A stretch of 64,000 bases of DNA from Methylotenera oryzisoli (GTDB lineage: Bacteria; Pseudomonadota; Gammaproteobacteria; Burkholderiales; Methylophilaceae): the NCBI GenBank assembly GCA_945881735.1, contig CAMCVF010000006.1, positions 58,817 through 122,816 on the forward strand. The letters are read 5' to 3'. Numbering within the stretch: the first letter of the stretch is position 1; each line of letters opens with the position of its first letter. Both the position numbers and the translations under genes were made by a program. The notes beneath the pieces were generated by a model. The model was given only the letters and a program-made list of their open reading frames with translations, searched no databases and was not told the DNA's origin. This document shows positions 23,403 to 32,790 of the stretch, in pieces.

Positions 23403-24026
23403 TTAAGCAGTGGTTTCATTAATCCAATCTAATAAAGGTTGCCATTGCTCAATATCTTGAAAAACTAGAGATGGGCGCATATCAAATAAACTGGTGCCTT
23501 GCTCTGCTGCCGTAATATAGTTTTGTGCACTGCGCAAATAAGTTAAAACAGGGAAATTAGTTTGTGCCATAAATTCGGCTAATTTAGCTGCCGCATTGGT
23601 GCGATTATTAACGCGCATCCCCACCAAAGCAACAAAGGTTTTTTGTTTGCGAATGGCTTTCTCTTCATTTAATAAATCTAAAAAGTCTTGAGTGGCGCCA
23701 ATATCAAATGCTGATGGCTGTATCGGTACAATCACGCAATCCGCTTGTTTAATGGCGTCCGATAGTTTTTCATCTCTAAAACCACCGGGGGAATCTGCCA
23801 CTAGCCATTGCGCTTTAAAGTCAGTTTGTTTGGCTTTTGGGTTGTGCGCTTCAATAAAAGGTAAATCGACCGAGCGCCGTTGCAACCAGCCAGTTGCCGA
23901 TTGTTGGCGATCCAAGTCTGATAACATAACACGGTAATTTAAACTAGCAAAATAACCCGACAGATTAGTTGCCAGTGTGGTTTTGCCGCTGCCCCCTTTG
24001 GGATTAGCAACCAGTATGGTTTTCAT
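23403..24026 (-). CDS. Orphan ParA-family ATPase
   Basis: A 207-residue ParA/MinD-type ATPase with deviant Walker A KGGSGKTT (residues 11-18), a Walker A' region SDLDRQQSATGW and a Walker B-like WLVADSPGG. It is distinct from the chromosomal parA at 8142 and has no parB or plasmid gene beside it. Proteins of this class position cargo such as carboxysomes, chemotaxis arrays or plasmids; nothing nearby identifies a cargo. The neighbour upstream is a rubredoxin gene on the same strand. Confidence 0.85.
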   Translation of the reverse strand: MKTILVANPKGGSGKTTLATNLSGYFASLNYRVMLSDLDRQQSATGWLQRRSVDLPFIEAHNPKAKQTDFKAQWLVADSPGGFRDEKLSDAIKQADCVIVPIQPSAFDIGATQDFLDLLNEEKAIRKQKTFVALVGMRVNNRTNAAAKLAEFMAQTNFPVLTYLRSAQNYITAAEQGTSLFDMRPSLVFQDIEQWQPLLDWINETTA

Positions 24027-24103
24027 ATTTTTCCAGTCCCATCAACAATTAGCCAGCATTTTTCTTAGCAAAATCATACCGCACTTTTGGCTAACATAAC
24101 ATG

Positions 24104-24268
24104 CTAAAACTCCACCATTTCAAAATCACCTTTGCCTGCGCCGCACTCTGGGCAAAGCCAATCATCAGGCACATCTTCCCAACGAGTGCCAGCCTCAATG
24201 CCATCTTCAGGCCAGCCTTTTTCTTCTTCATATATCAAGCCGCATATAATACACATCCAAGATTTCAT
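24104..24268 (-). CDS. Rubredoxin
   Basis: A 54-residue one-iron electron carrier. Iron ligands are Cys6, Cys9, Cys39 and Cys42 in CIIC and CPEC, with [19 protein letters not shown] between (core [11 protein letters not shown]) and [10 protein letters not shown]. An AGGAATAG site precedes the ATG at 24268. Rubredoxins pass electrons to oxygenases or peroxide- and superoxide-reducing enzymes; location between an orphan ParA and oxyR hints at an oxidative-stress role, but that is inference. Confidence 0.95.
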   Translation of the reverse strand: MKSWMCIICGLIYEEEKGWPEDGIEAGTRWEDVPDDWLCPECGAGKGDFEMVEF

Positions 24269-24843
24269 TACTATTCCTAATGGCTAGTTAAGCATTGATT
24301 TTAATTGATAAATACTACCGTACTTTGTTAAAAAACATAAAGATTTAGATAAATTAGGCCGTTTACGCAGGCACAGGGGATGGGATTTATTTAAGAACCA
24401 AGGACTGAGTTAAAGCTAAACAATAAATTAACGAGCGTTGATGCCCATTTGGGTCGACCAGTTTTGCGTTCACGTATTTCGTATAAATTTTCACCACCGC
24501 GGTTCTATGTATACGCTAAGCCAGTTAAATTCACAAAAAAGTCGTTGCTTAAAACACCTTCACGGTAAGTTAATACGCCATAATTATTGCGAGATTACGC
24601 GCAAGTTACCGATTCTTAGCTTTTTTATGAAAAATAATCTAAACCCTTTTATTTGCGCTTGAATCTATCATTAAACGCAAACAAAAATTCCAAGTGTAAT
24701 CGGCTAGTTGCTCAATTATCGTCAGATAAGCCGTTTCAACAATTGTTTTAAACATTTGGCGCTCCTATATACATATTTAGTTGATATGTTAAGCATTGTG
24801 GCGAGTTGATATTTATTTGCATAATTGTTTGTTTTATATAATT
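24269..24843. other. Long intergenic region without a supported gene
   Basis: About 575 bases between rubredoxin and the oxyR operator. A plus-strand open stretch of about 60 codons near 24392-24570 lacks a plausible start and matches nothing I know. The rest is AT-rich. It must contain the rubredoxin promoter on the minus strand, but I cannot place it convincingly. Confidence 0.4.
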
Positions 24844-24874
24844 GATTAATTTTATTAATCGAAGTACGATTAAT
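24844..24874. promoter_or_regulatory. Overlapping inverted repeats upstream of oxyR
   Basis: GATTAAT-TTT-ATTAATC (24844-24860) overlaps ATTAATCG-AAGTA-CGATTAAT (24854-24874), both perfect. A further GATTAA occurs at 24881. LysR-type regulators bind such spaced dyads and commonly repress their own gene, so this is a candidate OxyR operator 26 bases before the start codon. Confidence 0.55.
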
Positions 24875-24899
24875 AAAGCCGATTAAACTAGAGATAGTG

Positions 24900-25802
24900 A
24901 TGAGCCTTACAGAATTAAAATTTATTGTGTCCGTTGCGCAAGAGCGCAATTTTAGACGTGCTGCAGAAAAGTGTTTTGTGACGCAGCCTGCCTTAAGCTT
25001 GGCGATTAAAAAGTTAGAGGAAGAGCTGAATGTGATGATTTTTGAACGGAGCCGAAAAGATGTTTCTTTAACAGAAATCGGCGAAAAAATTGTAGAGCAA
25101 GCCGAGAAAGTGTTAGAAGAAGCGGGGCGTATTAAACAATTAGCGGAGTTAGGTAAAAACCAGCTTAAAGGCACTCTAAAATTAGGCCTTATCCACTCTA
25201 TTGGGCCTTATCTATTACCGGAAATTATTCCGATCTTGCGCAAAACAGCACCAGAAATGCCATTAGAAGTAGAAGAAAATTTAACCGCCAATTTGGAGGC
25301 GCAGTTGCGCAATGGTGTGATTGATATAGCGATTATTGCCTTGCCGTTTGATGTGCCGGGTCTTCAACATAAAGCGCTATATGACGAAGAGTTTGATGTG
25401 GTGGTGCCCAGCCATCATCATTGGGCCACACGCACGCACATTAATCCAGAAGAATTATCCGATGAAAAAGTACTGTTACTAAATAGTGGGCATTGTTTTA
25501 GCAATCAGGTCACACAAGCCTGCCCAGAACTTTCACGCAAGGGTGAGGTGTTACAAGGAAACTCGCTAGAAACCATTCGCAATATGGTGGCATCCAATTT
25601 AGGCATTACGGTATTACCTAGTTCAGCCACGGCATCGCGCTATAACAATCCCCTCATAAAAGTGATTCCTTTTACCAGACCAGCACCCACTAGGCGCATT
25701 GCCATTGCTTGGCGAAAAAGTTTTGTCCGGCTAGAAACAGTAGAAAAAATTATGGATGCGATTAAAGCGATTGATTCAGATTTCATGAAGATGATTGCCT
25801 GA
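24900..25802 (+). CDS. oxyR: Hydrogen peroxide sensor OxyR (LysR family)
   Basis: LysR-type regulator with an N-terminal winged helix-turn-helix (about residues 1-65, with AAEKCFVTQPALSLAIKKLE, core VTQPALSLAIKKLE) and a substrate-binding-like effector domain. Cysteines at positions 199 and 208, in GHCFSNQVTQACPE, fall exactly where OxyR forms its peroxide-induced disulfide. I start at ATG 24900; a GTG lies one codon earlier. Length 300 residues is normal. It is convergent with the pqqA-like gene. Confidence 0.93.
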   Translation: MSLTELKFIVSVAQERNFRRAAEKCFVTQPALSLAIKKLEEELNVMIFERSRKDVSLTEIGEKIVEQAEKVLEEAGRIKQLAELGKNQLKGTLKLGLIHSIGPYLLPEIIPILRKTAPEMPLEVEENLTANLEAQLRNGVIDIAIIALPFDVPGLQHKALYDEEFDVVVPSHHHWATRTHINPEELSDEKVLLLNSGHCFSNQVTQACPELSRKGEVLQGNSLETIRNMVASNLGITVLPSSATASRYNNPLIKVIPFTRPAPTRRIAIAWRKSFVRLETVEKIMDAIKAIDSDFMKMIA

Positions 25803-25824
25803 AGTTTAATCTAAGCATTTAAGC

Positions 25825-25896
25825 TTATTTATTCGTTACGTACATTGTAACTCCAAAGCCAAAACGCATTTCTGTGGCAGCTGTTGTTGTCAACAT
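25825..25896 (-). CDS. PqqA-like peptide lacking the cross-link glutamate
   Basis: A 23-residue peptide with a strong AGGAG ribosome site. Residues ATEMRFGFGVTMYVTNK match methylotroph PqqA precursors, the ribosomal peptide from which pyrroloquinoline quinone is made. PQQ derives from a Glu and a Tyr in the motif E-V-T-x-Y; here the Tyr is present (residue 19) but the Glu position (15) is Gly, codon GGA. As written the peptide cannot yield PQQ. No pqqB-E genes are nearby. It may be a relic, a sequencing artefact, or a peptide with another role. Confidence 0.72.
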   Translation of the reverse strand: MLTTTAATEMRFGFGVTMYVTNK

Positions 25897-26008
25897 AATA
25901 GTTCTCCTAAAAATTAGTTTGATTTAAATTATCTAAAATATTTTTCTAAATATAGATATATCAAAAAGCTCTAACGATTTTCATCAGATGCTAGAAAATT
26001 AGGTGAAA

Positions 26009-27019
26009 CTAGTAAGAAACCAGTACGCGATAACCTGTAACGGATAGATTTTGCACGTTGAGAGCAAGGTTAATACGCACTTCTTCTCCTGCAATCATGC
26101 CATCAAAAATATTAACGCCGCTATCTAGATACTCTTGCGGGCGCAACAGTTTTCTCAAAACAGGTTTGTCATCAATATTGGTTAGGGTAAATTCTATATT
26201 GGGGAATGCTTGCACATGGCGCGCATTATTAATGATTAAACAAGAAAAATTAATCACATTTTGATAATCATCGCTTTCCTGTATATCAGAGTCATCAATG
26301 GTTAGCAAATCGAGATTTTGCGGTAAGCTAACTGTGCAATTTAAATAGCGGCAGGCTTGTTCTAAATGTGGTTTTAACTGTGGATAATTAACCGCGATTG
26401 TTGAGCGTAAAAAGTAAATGCTTTGCAATAGCGCAACAATAAGCAGTAATACGGCGGCCTGGATCAACCAAATATTACATTTAGGTTTATTGAATTGAAA
26501 CTTTGGGTCAACAGTTAAATCCTCAATAAAAATCGGCGCACGCACGGCATCAATATTAATATCTTCTTCAGCTATTGAGGCTGGTGTTTGACTGCTGATA
26601 TAAGGACTGTCAGAATCTGGATTAAGATTGAATACATTTTGTGCGCTTAAATCAGAGAGATTAGGTTCCGTTTCTAGCACTACATTTAATACTTCGCCAA
26701 TAGGCTTTTGTTCTATTGCATGCTTAGATTCAGCGTAAGTAGGTTCAACTTGTAAAACTGGGTTTTCAGTACCAAAGCTTGTTACTTCATCACTGTTTAC
26801 CTTATCGATGTCATTGTTCTCTGTAAAACTAACATCCTGTTCAGTGGCGGTGTATTCATCCACACTTTGAATATCGTCAGACACTTCAACGAGTCGATTT
26901 TTGGCATTAAACACATGGTCGCAATGGCCGCACTGCACTTTGCCGCGGTACGCTTTTAAATGATCTTTAGTCAGTAAAAACTGCGTTTCGCAAACCGGGC
27001 AGGAGGTGGTGTAATTCAT
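26009..27019 (-). CDS. Zinc-ribbon and DUF3426 domain membrane protein
   Basis: An N-terminal MJ0042-type zinc finger has Cys7, Cys10, Cys30 and Cys33. A long acidic linker follows (about 40-180), then one membrane helix (about 183-205) and a C-terminal domain of the DUF3426 type (about 225-336). The function of the family is unknown; the topology suggests a cytoplasmic zinc finger and a periplasmic C terminus. The ATG overlaps the prmA stop (ATGA), so it is translationally coupled to prmA. Confidence 0.85.
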   Translation of the reverse strand: MNYTTSCPVCETQFLLTKDHLKAYRGKVQCGHCDHVFNAKNRLVEVSDDIQSVDEYTATEQDVSFTENNDIDKVNSDEVTSFGTENPVLQVEPTYAESKHAIEQKPIGEVLNVVLETEPNLSDLSAQNVFNLNPDSDSPYISSQTPASIAEEDINIDAVRAPIFIEDLTVDPKFQFNKPKCNIWLIQAAVLLLIVALLQSIYFLRSTIAVNYPQLKPHLEQACRYLNCTVSLPQNLDLLTIDDSDIQESDDYQNVINFSCLIINNARHVQAFPNIEFTLTNIDDKPVLRKLLRPQEYLDSGVNIFDGMIAGEEVRINLALNVQNLSVTGYRVLVSY

Positions 27020-27930
27020 TTTTTAGCGCCAGTAAGCAATATCCAGCCGTCTTTTTGGCGCGGTGAATGCATTGTAAACCATTCACTATAGCGTTCTGTT
27101 AGTGCTTGGGTTTGTGTTTCTAAAATGCCAGAAAGTGCTAATTGGCCACCTGTTTTGCAGTATTTGGCTAAAACAGGCGCAAGTACCATTAAGGCGCTTG
27201 ATAAGATATTCGCTACGACCACATCAAATGTTTCGTGAGCAAAGGTATTAGCATCAAAAAAAACTACATCCACTTGATTTTGTTGCGCGTTGTAATCGCT
27301 GGCGATAATGGCCTGATCATCAATATCCACCCCAACTACGTGTGGTACGCCTAATTTTTTTGCAGCAATCGCCAAAATACCTGAACCACACCCATAATCC
27401 AAGACTGACTGGGCTGGCATTGTGTTGGTAAGCCACTCTAAACATAAATGCGTAGTAGGGTGGCTACCTGTGCCAAAAGCTAAGCCAGGGTCTAAGATAA
27501 TATTAATAGCGTCATGTTGCGCGGTTTCTAGCCAGTTGGTTTGATGCCAAGTCGGCACAATCCATAGCTTATCCGTAATTTTAATCGGGTCAAATTGCGC
27601 TTGCGTAGCGCGCACCCAATCTTGTTCTTCAATCACTTCAGTGCTGTAATGAAAATGCACAATTTCTGTTGCGGCACTTAATGTTTGAATAAGTTGCTCA
27701 GCATTTGCGCCAGCATCAAAAGTGGCGGTGACGATATTTTGTTGCCAAATACCAAGGGGTGGATACTGTATATCTTCACTGCTTGGTTCGCCAAAAATAG
27801 CTTGCTCATTTTCAGTTTCAGCGAATGCATCTTCTATACTGGCTGATAGCGCCCCCAAATCCATTAATGCATCACTGATTTTGTCTGCATTTTGCTCATT
27901 TGCCTGAATTTTAAGTAATAGCCAAGCCAT
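27016..27930 (-). CDS. prmA: Ribosomal protein L11 methyltransferase
   Basis: SAM-dependent enzyme that trimethylates ribosomal protein L11. The N-terminal substrate-binding domain has the start AWLLLKIQANEQNADKISDALMDLGA (core ADKISDALMDLGA). The catalytic domain includes DPGLAFGTGSHPTTHLCLEW and VLDYGCGSGILAIAA, both diagnostic. I use ATG 27930 in place of the TTG one codon earlier, giving 304 residues. It lies 24 bases after accC in the same direction. Confidence 0.97.
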   Translation of the reverse strand: MAWLLLKIQANEQNADKISDALMDLGALSASIEDAFAETENEQAIFGEPSSEDIQYPPLGIWQQNIVTATFDAGANAEQLIQTLSAATEIVHFHYSTEVIEEQDWVRATQAQFDPIKITDKLWIVPTWHQTNWLETAQHDAINIILDPGLAFGTGSHPTTHLCLEWLTNTMPAQSVLDYGCGSGILAIAAKKLGVPHVVGVDIDDQAIIASDYNAQQNQVDVVFFDANTFAHETFDVVVANILSSALMVLAPVLAKYCKTGGQLALSGILETQTQALTERYSEWFTMHSPRQKDGWILLTGAKK

Positions 27931-27954
27931 CAAATGTTTCTATCAATACAGAAT

Positions 27955-29304
27955 TTATTTATGGCTAATACCTAATTTTTGTTCAAGATAATGAATGCTA
28001 GTGCCACCAATATGAAACGCAGCGTCAGCCATTAAATCAGCATGTAATGGAATATTGGTTTTAATACCGTCTACCAACATTTCAGATAGCGCAATGCGCA
28101 TGCGTGCAATGGCTTGCTCGCGTGTTGCACCAAAGGTAATGAGCTTTCCAATCATTGAATCATAATTAGGCGGTACAACATAGCCTGCATACGCATGCGT
28201 ATCAATTCGTACACCTGGCCCGCCAGGCATATGAAATGTTGTTAACTTGCCAGGAGATGGTACAAAACTGTAGGGATCTTCGGCGTTTATGCGGCATTCA
28301 ATGGCATGGCCGCGCAGTTCAATATCGCGTTGACGGAACGCTAGTTTTTCACCCGCCGCCACAAAAATTTGCTGTTGAACCAAGTCAATGCCCGTAATCA
28401 TTTCGGTTACGGTGTGTTCGACTTGCAACCGCGTGTTCATTTCGATAAAGTAAAACTCACCGTTTTCGAACAAAAATTCAAATGTACCAACACCACGGTA
28501 TTTAATTTTGCGGCAGGCTTCGGCGCAACGCTCACCGATTTTATCTCGTATTCTCGGGGTTAATAAGGGTGCCGGTGCTTCTTCAATAATTTTTTGATGA
28601 CGTCGTTGCATGGAGCAATCGCGGTCACCTAAATAAACGGCATTACCATGCTGATCTGCCAAAATTTGAATTTCAATATGGCGTGGGTTTTCTAAAAACT
28701 TTTCCATATAAACCATGGGGTTACCAAAAGCCGCTTGAGCTTCTGCTTTGGTCATATTTACTGCATTCACCAATGCCGCTTCGGTGTGCACAACGCGCAT
28801 ACCGCGTCCACCACCACCACCAGCGGCCTTAATAATAACAGGATAGCCTACTTTTTTAGCTATTTTAATAATTTCAATAGGGTCATCTGGTAATGCACCT
28901 TCTGAGCCAGGTACGCAAGGCACGCCAGCTTTTTTCATGGCATCTTTAGCAGAAACCTTATCGCCCATCAGGCGAATGGTTTCAGCACGTGGACCAATAA
29001 AAACAAAGCCACTTTGCTCTACACGTTCTGCAAAATCCGCATTTTCGGATAAGAAACCATAACCAGGGTGAATCGCTTGTGCGTCTGTAACTTCGGCGGC
29101 ACTAATCACCGCAGGAATATTTAAATAACTTAAATTAGAGGGTGCAGGGCCAATACAAACGGATTCATCGGCTAATTTAACGTATTTGGCCTCTTTGTCA
29201 GCAACAGAGTGGACAGCTACCGTTTTAATTCCAAGTTCGCGGCAGGCGCGTTGAACCCTGAGGGCTATCTCGCCGCGGTTAGCGATTAGTATTTTTTCAA
29301 ACAT
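27955..29304 (-). CDS. accC: Biotin carboxylase subunit of acetyl-CoA carboxylase
   Basis: ATP-grasp enzyme that carboxylates biotin on AccB, the first step of fatty acid synthesis. It starts [25 protein letters not shown] (core [10 protein letters not shown]), has the glycine-rich ATP lid [10 protein letters not shown] near residue 160, and [15 protein letters not shown] near 285. At 449 residues it is the expected size for a stand-alone AccC. It is 20 bases downstream of accB. Confidence 0.98.
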   Translation of the reverse strand: MFEKILIANRGEIALRVQRACRELGIKTVAVHSVADKEAKYVKLADESVCIGPAPSNLSYLNIPAVISAAEVTDAQAIHPGYGFLSENADFAERVEQSGFVFIGPRAETIRLMGDKVSAKDAMKKAGVPCVPGSEGALPDDPIEIIKIAKKVGYPVIIKAAGGGGGRGMRVVHTEAALVNAVNMTKAEAQAAFGNPMVYMEKFLENPRHIEIQILADQHGNAVYLGDRDCSMQRRHQKIIEEAPAPLLTPRIRDKIGERCAEACRKIKYRGVGTFEFLFENGEFYFIEMNTRLQVEHTVTEMITGIDLVQQQIFVAAGEKLAFRQRDIELRGHAIECRINAEDPYSFVPSPGKLTTFHMPGGPGVRIDTHAYAGYVVPPNYDSMIGKLITFGATREQAIARMRIALSEMLVDGIKTNIPLHADLMADAAFHIGGTSIHYLEQKLGISHK

Positions 29305-29324
29305 ATTTCTTCAACCAATCGCAA

Positions 29325-29774
29325 TTATTCAATAATAAACAATGGCTCGCCAAATTCAACTGGCTGACCGTTCTCTAACAATATTTTTTTAACAACGCCA
29401 GCAACATCGCTTTCAATTTCATTTAGCAACTTCATCGCCTCAATAATACAAAGCGTGTCGCCAACAGCTACTTCAGAGCCTACATCGACAAAAGGTTTGG
29501 CATCTGGCGATGATGAGCGATAAAAAGAACCAACCATTGGCGATTTAACGGTATGACCTTCAAGTTCTGCTACAACGGGCGCCACGGCTGTTGTAGCAGG
29601 CGCAGCGTGAGTAGCCGCCGCTTGCGGTACTGCCATATATTGAGTCACTGGCGCGCTACTTGGCATTAGCGCGCGGCTAATGCGTACTTTTTCTTCACCT
29701 TCGGTGAGTTCCAGCTCAGAAATGCCAGATTCCTCAACCAAATCGATTAATTTTTTAAGTTTACGTAAATCCAT
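29325..29774 (-). CDS. accB: Biotin carboxyl carrier protein
   Basis: Carries biotin between the two half-reactions of acetyl-CoA carboxylase. A charged N-terminal region ([18 protein letters not shown], core [10 protein letters not shown]) leads through an Ala/Pro/Thr linker to the C-terminal biotinyl domain; the modified lysine is Lys115 in EAMKLLNEI. Length 149 is normal. It forms an operon with accC and follows aroQ, a common order. Confidence 0.97.
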   Translation of the reverse strand: MDLRKLKKLIDLVEESGISELELTEGEEKVRISRALMPSSAPVTQYMAVPQAAATHAAPATTAVAPVVAELEGHTVKSPMVGSFYRSSSPDAKPFVDVGSEVAVGDTLCIIEAMKLLNEIESDVAGVVKKILLENGQPVEFGEPLFIIE

Positions 29775-29855
29775 AATAACCTCTGTGTTAACGTAGTTTT
29801 GATTGTAAGTGTTAATTAGTGTTGAAAATGTTGTTCAAAATAAAGCTTAAAGTTC

Positions 29856-30311
29856 TTATTGGGCTTTTTTATTGCAAAAATTAATGGCGTACTGTAAGGC
29901 TGCAGCATAACCCTCGGCTCCTAAGCCGCTAATTACACCCACCGCAATATCGCTAAAAAAAGAATGATGCCTAAAACTTTCGCGTGCGAAGACATTGGAT
30001 AAATGCACTTCAATAAACGGGGTTTTAATGGCAGAAAGTGCGTCGCGAATCGCAACAGAAGTATGGGTAAATGCAGCAGGGTTAATCACAATAAAATCGA
30101 CAGTGTTAACAGCATGCGATTGTATTTTAGCCACAATGTCCGCTTCGCTATTGCTTTGGAATGTCTCTAAATTGACAGCATTTTGTTGAGCGATAGACGC
30201 TAATTGCGTATTAATAGCAACAAGTGTTAAGTTGCCATAATGTTCTGGCTCACGCAAGCCAAGCAAGTTTAGGTTCGGTCCATGTAATACTAAAATCGAT
30301 TTAGAGCTCAT
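29856..30311 (-). CDS. aroQ: Type II 3-dehydroquinate dehydratase
   Basis: Third step of the shikimate pathway, dehydrating 3-dehydroquinate. Signatures include [19 protein letters not shown] (core [13 protein letters not shown]), the active-site region [26 protein letters not shown] and [17 protein letters not shown] (core HLSNVFARE). Its 151 residues fit the small dodecameric class. It sits directly upstream of accB. Confidence 0.97.
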   Translation of the reverse strand: MSSKSILVLHGPNLNLLGLREPEHYGNLTLVAINTQLASIAQQNAVNLETFQSNSEADIVAKIQSHAVNTVDFIVINPAAFTHTSVAIRDALSAIKTPFIEVHLSNVFARESFRHHSFFSDIAVGVISGLGAEGYAAALQYAINFCNKKAQ

Positions 30312-30511
30312 TTAGCACCACATATATATTGTTTTGAAATAGGTTTTGCCGATTTTTGACGAACTTTCATATAAACAAGTTTGCCGAACTTGAACGCTTT
30401 TGTCCAGCAAATTCACCGATTTTAGATGAAGTTTAATCGAAGTTATTGAAATTGTAAGGTTTAAGTGGTTGAAAGTTAAATAAAATTTACGATTCTGGCA
30501 AAAACCAACCT

Positions 30512-31057
30512 TTATAAAATAGTTTTTAAGGTTTTTTCTAATAATGGTTTAGTAATGCGGCCAAAGTAGGTTTTTGCCACCGTGCCATCGACTTTTATAA
30601 TGACGGTATAGGGCAAAACCCCCTTGTTGTTGCCCATGCTGGTGGCTATATCCATGCCTTGCACATCTGCCGCAAATAAGGGATAGCTTACTTTTGTCTC
30701 TTTTAAAAAATCATTTATACCTGCAACATCTTCTATCGCCACGCCTAGTACCACCACATTTTTGTCTTTATAACTGTTATGCAACTCTGATAATTCAGGC
30801 ATCTCTTCACGGCACGGCTCACACCAGCTGGCCCAAAAATTCAGGACCACCACTTTACCCTCGTATTGCTTTAATGACTGTGGCTTACCATTTTCATCTG
30901 GAAAGTTTGCGGTAAATAAGGCATGTGTTGAGCTTGATGGAGTTGGTGATTTAGAGACAATTTGCGTTTGAGGATTAAGAAAAAAGTAAAAAATAGCATA
31001 ACCAAAAGTCATCGTTAAAACAAGGTAGAACAAAGGCATTTTTAATTGATTAAACAT
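30512..31057 (-). CDS. Membrane-anchored TlpA/ResA-type thioredoxin
   Basis: An N-terminal membrane helix (about residues 8-27) is followed by a thioredoxin fold in the periplasm. The active site is Cys79-Glu-Pro-Cys82, in FWASWCEPCREEMPEL. Proteins of this type reduce periplasmic disulfides, often for cytochrome c maturation. Its ATG shares one base with the dsbD stop (TAATG), so it is coupled to dsbD, which is the likely source of electrons. Confidence 0.9.
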   Translation of the reverse strand: MFNQLKMPLFYLVLTMTFGYAIFYFFLNPQTQIVSKSPTPSSSTHALFTANFPDENGKPQSLKQYEGKVVVLNFWASWCEPCREEMPELSELHNSYKDKNVVVLGVAIEDVAGINDFLKETKVSYPLFAADVQGMDIATSMGNNKGVLPYTVIIKVDGTVAKTYFGRITKPLLEKTLKTIL

Positions 31058-32715
31058 TATTGAGCGTTCACTTTATTGAGTATTTGGGTAAATTGGGCGA
31101 CGTTTTTATAGCCAATGACTTTAGGCTTTATTTCATTGCCAGAAGCATCGAAAAAGATAATACCAGGTGGGCCAAATAAGCCAAAACGTTTTAATAAGTC
31201 TTGGTCATACTCATTATTTTCGGTCACATTGGCTTGTAGTAAAACGGTGTTTTTTAACGCAGCTCGTATGTTATTGTCACTAAAAGTGAATTTTTCCATT
31301 TCTTTACAGGCCACACACCAATCAGCATAAAAATCCAGCATCACCGTTTTGCCATTAGCCTCTGCTATTGCCGCATCCAGTTCTGCCACACTTTTAATGC
31401 GCGTAAAAGGCAAGTTATGTTCAGTCGAGGCACCAAAAAGTTTGCTAATGTGTTGCGTTACGGTATTAGGCAATACTGGCCAAATTAAATAAGCCGCCAT
31501 TCCCAACATGATTACACCAAAAAAGTTACGCACCATCGTCATCCAGCGGCCCGCCTTTGGTAGCAAGCTACCAGCGGATGCGCCAATTAATAACAGGGGT
31601 ACGCCCATGCCGATGGCTAGCGCAAAAAGCCCAACACCGCCTAGCAACACATTGTGGGTTTGGCCAATATAAATCAGCGCACCTGCTAACGGCGCTGCAA
31701 CGCATGGGCTTACAATTAAGGCTGATAGCACACCCATGACAAAGACACCTACAAATTCGCCACCTTTTAAGTTTTGGCTAGCGCCCAGTATTTTGTTTTC
31801 AATTACCGCTGGTAATTTTAATTCGTAAAATCCAAACATAGAGAAAGCTAATGCCACAAAAACCATTGCTGTTGCGCCTAAAACCCAAGCGTTTTGTAAT
31901 GATTGGCTAAGTAGATTACCTGATAAGCCAGCCGCAATACCCGCAAGTGTGTAGCTTAGTGCCATGCCTAACACATAGGCTATTGATAAGCCGAAAGCAT
32001 GCAACTTAAAATTTTTACCGCTTTTTGCCTGACTGCCAACGATGATGCTAGATAAAATAGGAATCATTGGTAACACGCATGGCGTAAAGGAAAGTAGAAG
32101 GCCTGCGATAAAAAATACGCCTATAATTAGCCATAAGTTACCGCCTTTTAAGGCTTGTGTGGTTTTGTCGTCGTCTGCGCTAGAATCTAACGTTGAAACG
32201 GAATCGCCATCAGTGCCCAGCCCTAAAGGCGATATTTCAATCAATTTAGTGATTGGCGCATAGCACAAGCCTTTTTCACTGCAGCCCTGATAAGTAGCTG
32301 AAACATTAAGCGAACTATTGGCAGCGTCGGCTAGAATTATTTTTGCGGTGAAATCATGATGATACACCTCTTGCTTGCCAAAGTTAGGGTCATCTTTCAT
32401 TTCACCTAGAGGCAAATTGATATTGGTAAGTGTGTTTGGTGTGCCTGGCGCTAATTTAAATTTGATACGCTCTTTATACAAATAATAGCCAGGCACTATT
32501 TTAAAGCTAGCGCTTAAATTGTTGGCATCAATAGCCGTTAAATTCAGTTTAAATGCTACATCAGGCGCTAAAAAATTCTCTTCTTGAATCTCTTCAATAA
32601 AAGCGTTTTTGCCTCTTAGATTGTTATCCGCAGCATGCAAAGCTCCCACAACAAATGTTGTCATAAAAGCGACTACAATGCTAATTAAAAGGTTTTTCAA
32701 ATAATGCTCCATCAT
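31057..32715 (-). CDS. dsbD: Thiol:disulfide interchange protein DsbD
   Basis: Transfers electrons from cytoplasmic thioredoxin to periplasmic thiol reductases. A signal peptide covers about residues 1-29. All six redox cysteines are present: Cys145 and Cys151 in the N-terminal alpha domain, Cys213 and Cys338 in the eight-helix membrane core (FTPCVLP, VSPCVAAP), and Cys467 and Cys470 (WCVAC) in the C-terminal thioredoxin domain. Its 552 residues are normal. It is followed directly by a TlpA-type partner. Confidence 0.97.
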   Translation of the reverse strand: MMEHYLKNLLISIVVAFMTTFVVGALHAADNNLRGKNAFIEEIQEENFLAPDVAFKLNLTAIDANNLSASFKIVPGYYLYKERIKFKLAPGTPNTLTNINLPLGEMKDDPNFGKQEVYHHDFTAKIILADAANSSLNVSATYQGCSEKGLCYAPITKLIEISPLGLGTDGDSVSTLDSSADDDKTTQALKGGNLWLIIGVFFIAGLLLSFTPCVLPMIPILSSIIVGSQAKSGKNFKLHAFGLSIAYVLGMALSYTLAGIAAGLSGNLLSQSLQNAWVLGATAMVFVALAFSMFGFYELKLPAVIENKILGASQNLKGGEFVGVFVMGVLSALIVSPCVAAPLAGALIYIGQTHNVLLGGVGLFALAIGMGVPLLLIGASAGSLLPKAGRWMTMVRNFFGVIMLGMAAYLIWPVLPNTVTQHISKLFGASTEHNLPFTRIKSVAELDAAIAEANGKTVMLDFYADWCVACKEMEKFTFSDNNIRAALKNTVLLQANVTENNEYDQDLLKRFGLFGPPGIIFFDASGNEIKPKVIGYKNVAQFTQILNKVNAQ

Positions 32716-32790
32716 TCGTTGCTAGCAGTTGCAAATAATGCATTCAACACCCAAATAGTGAAAACAATTGGATAGAAAGTACTTAATTAT

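Noticed and set aside
24438..24662. 74-codon plus-strand frame between rubredoxin and oxyR
   Set aside because: No ribosome site or recognisable motif, and composition is like random translation of AT-rich DNA.
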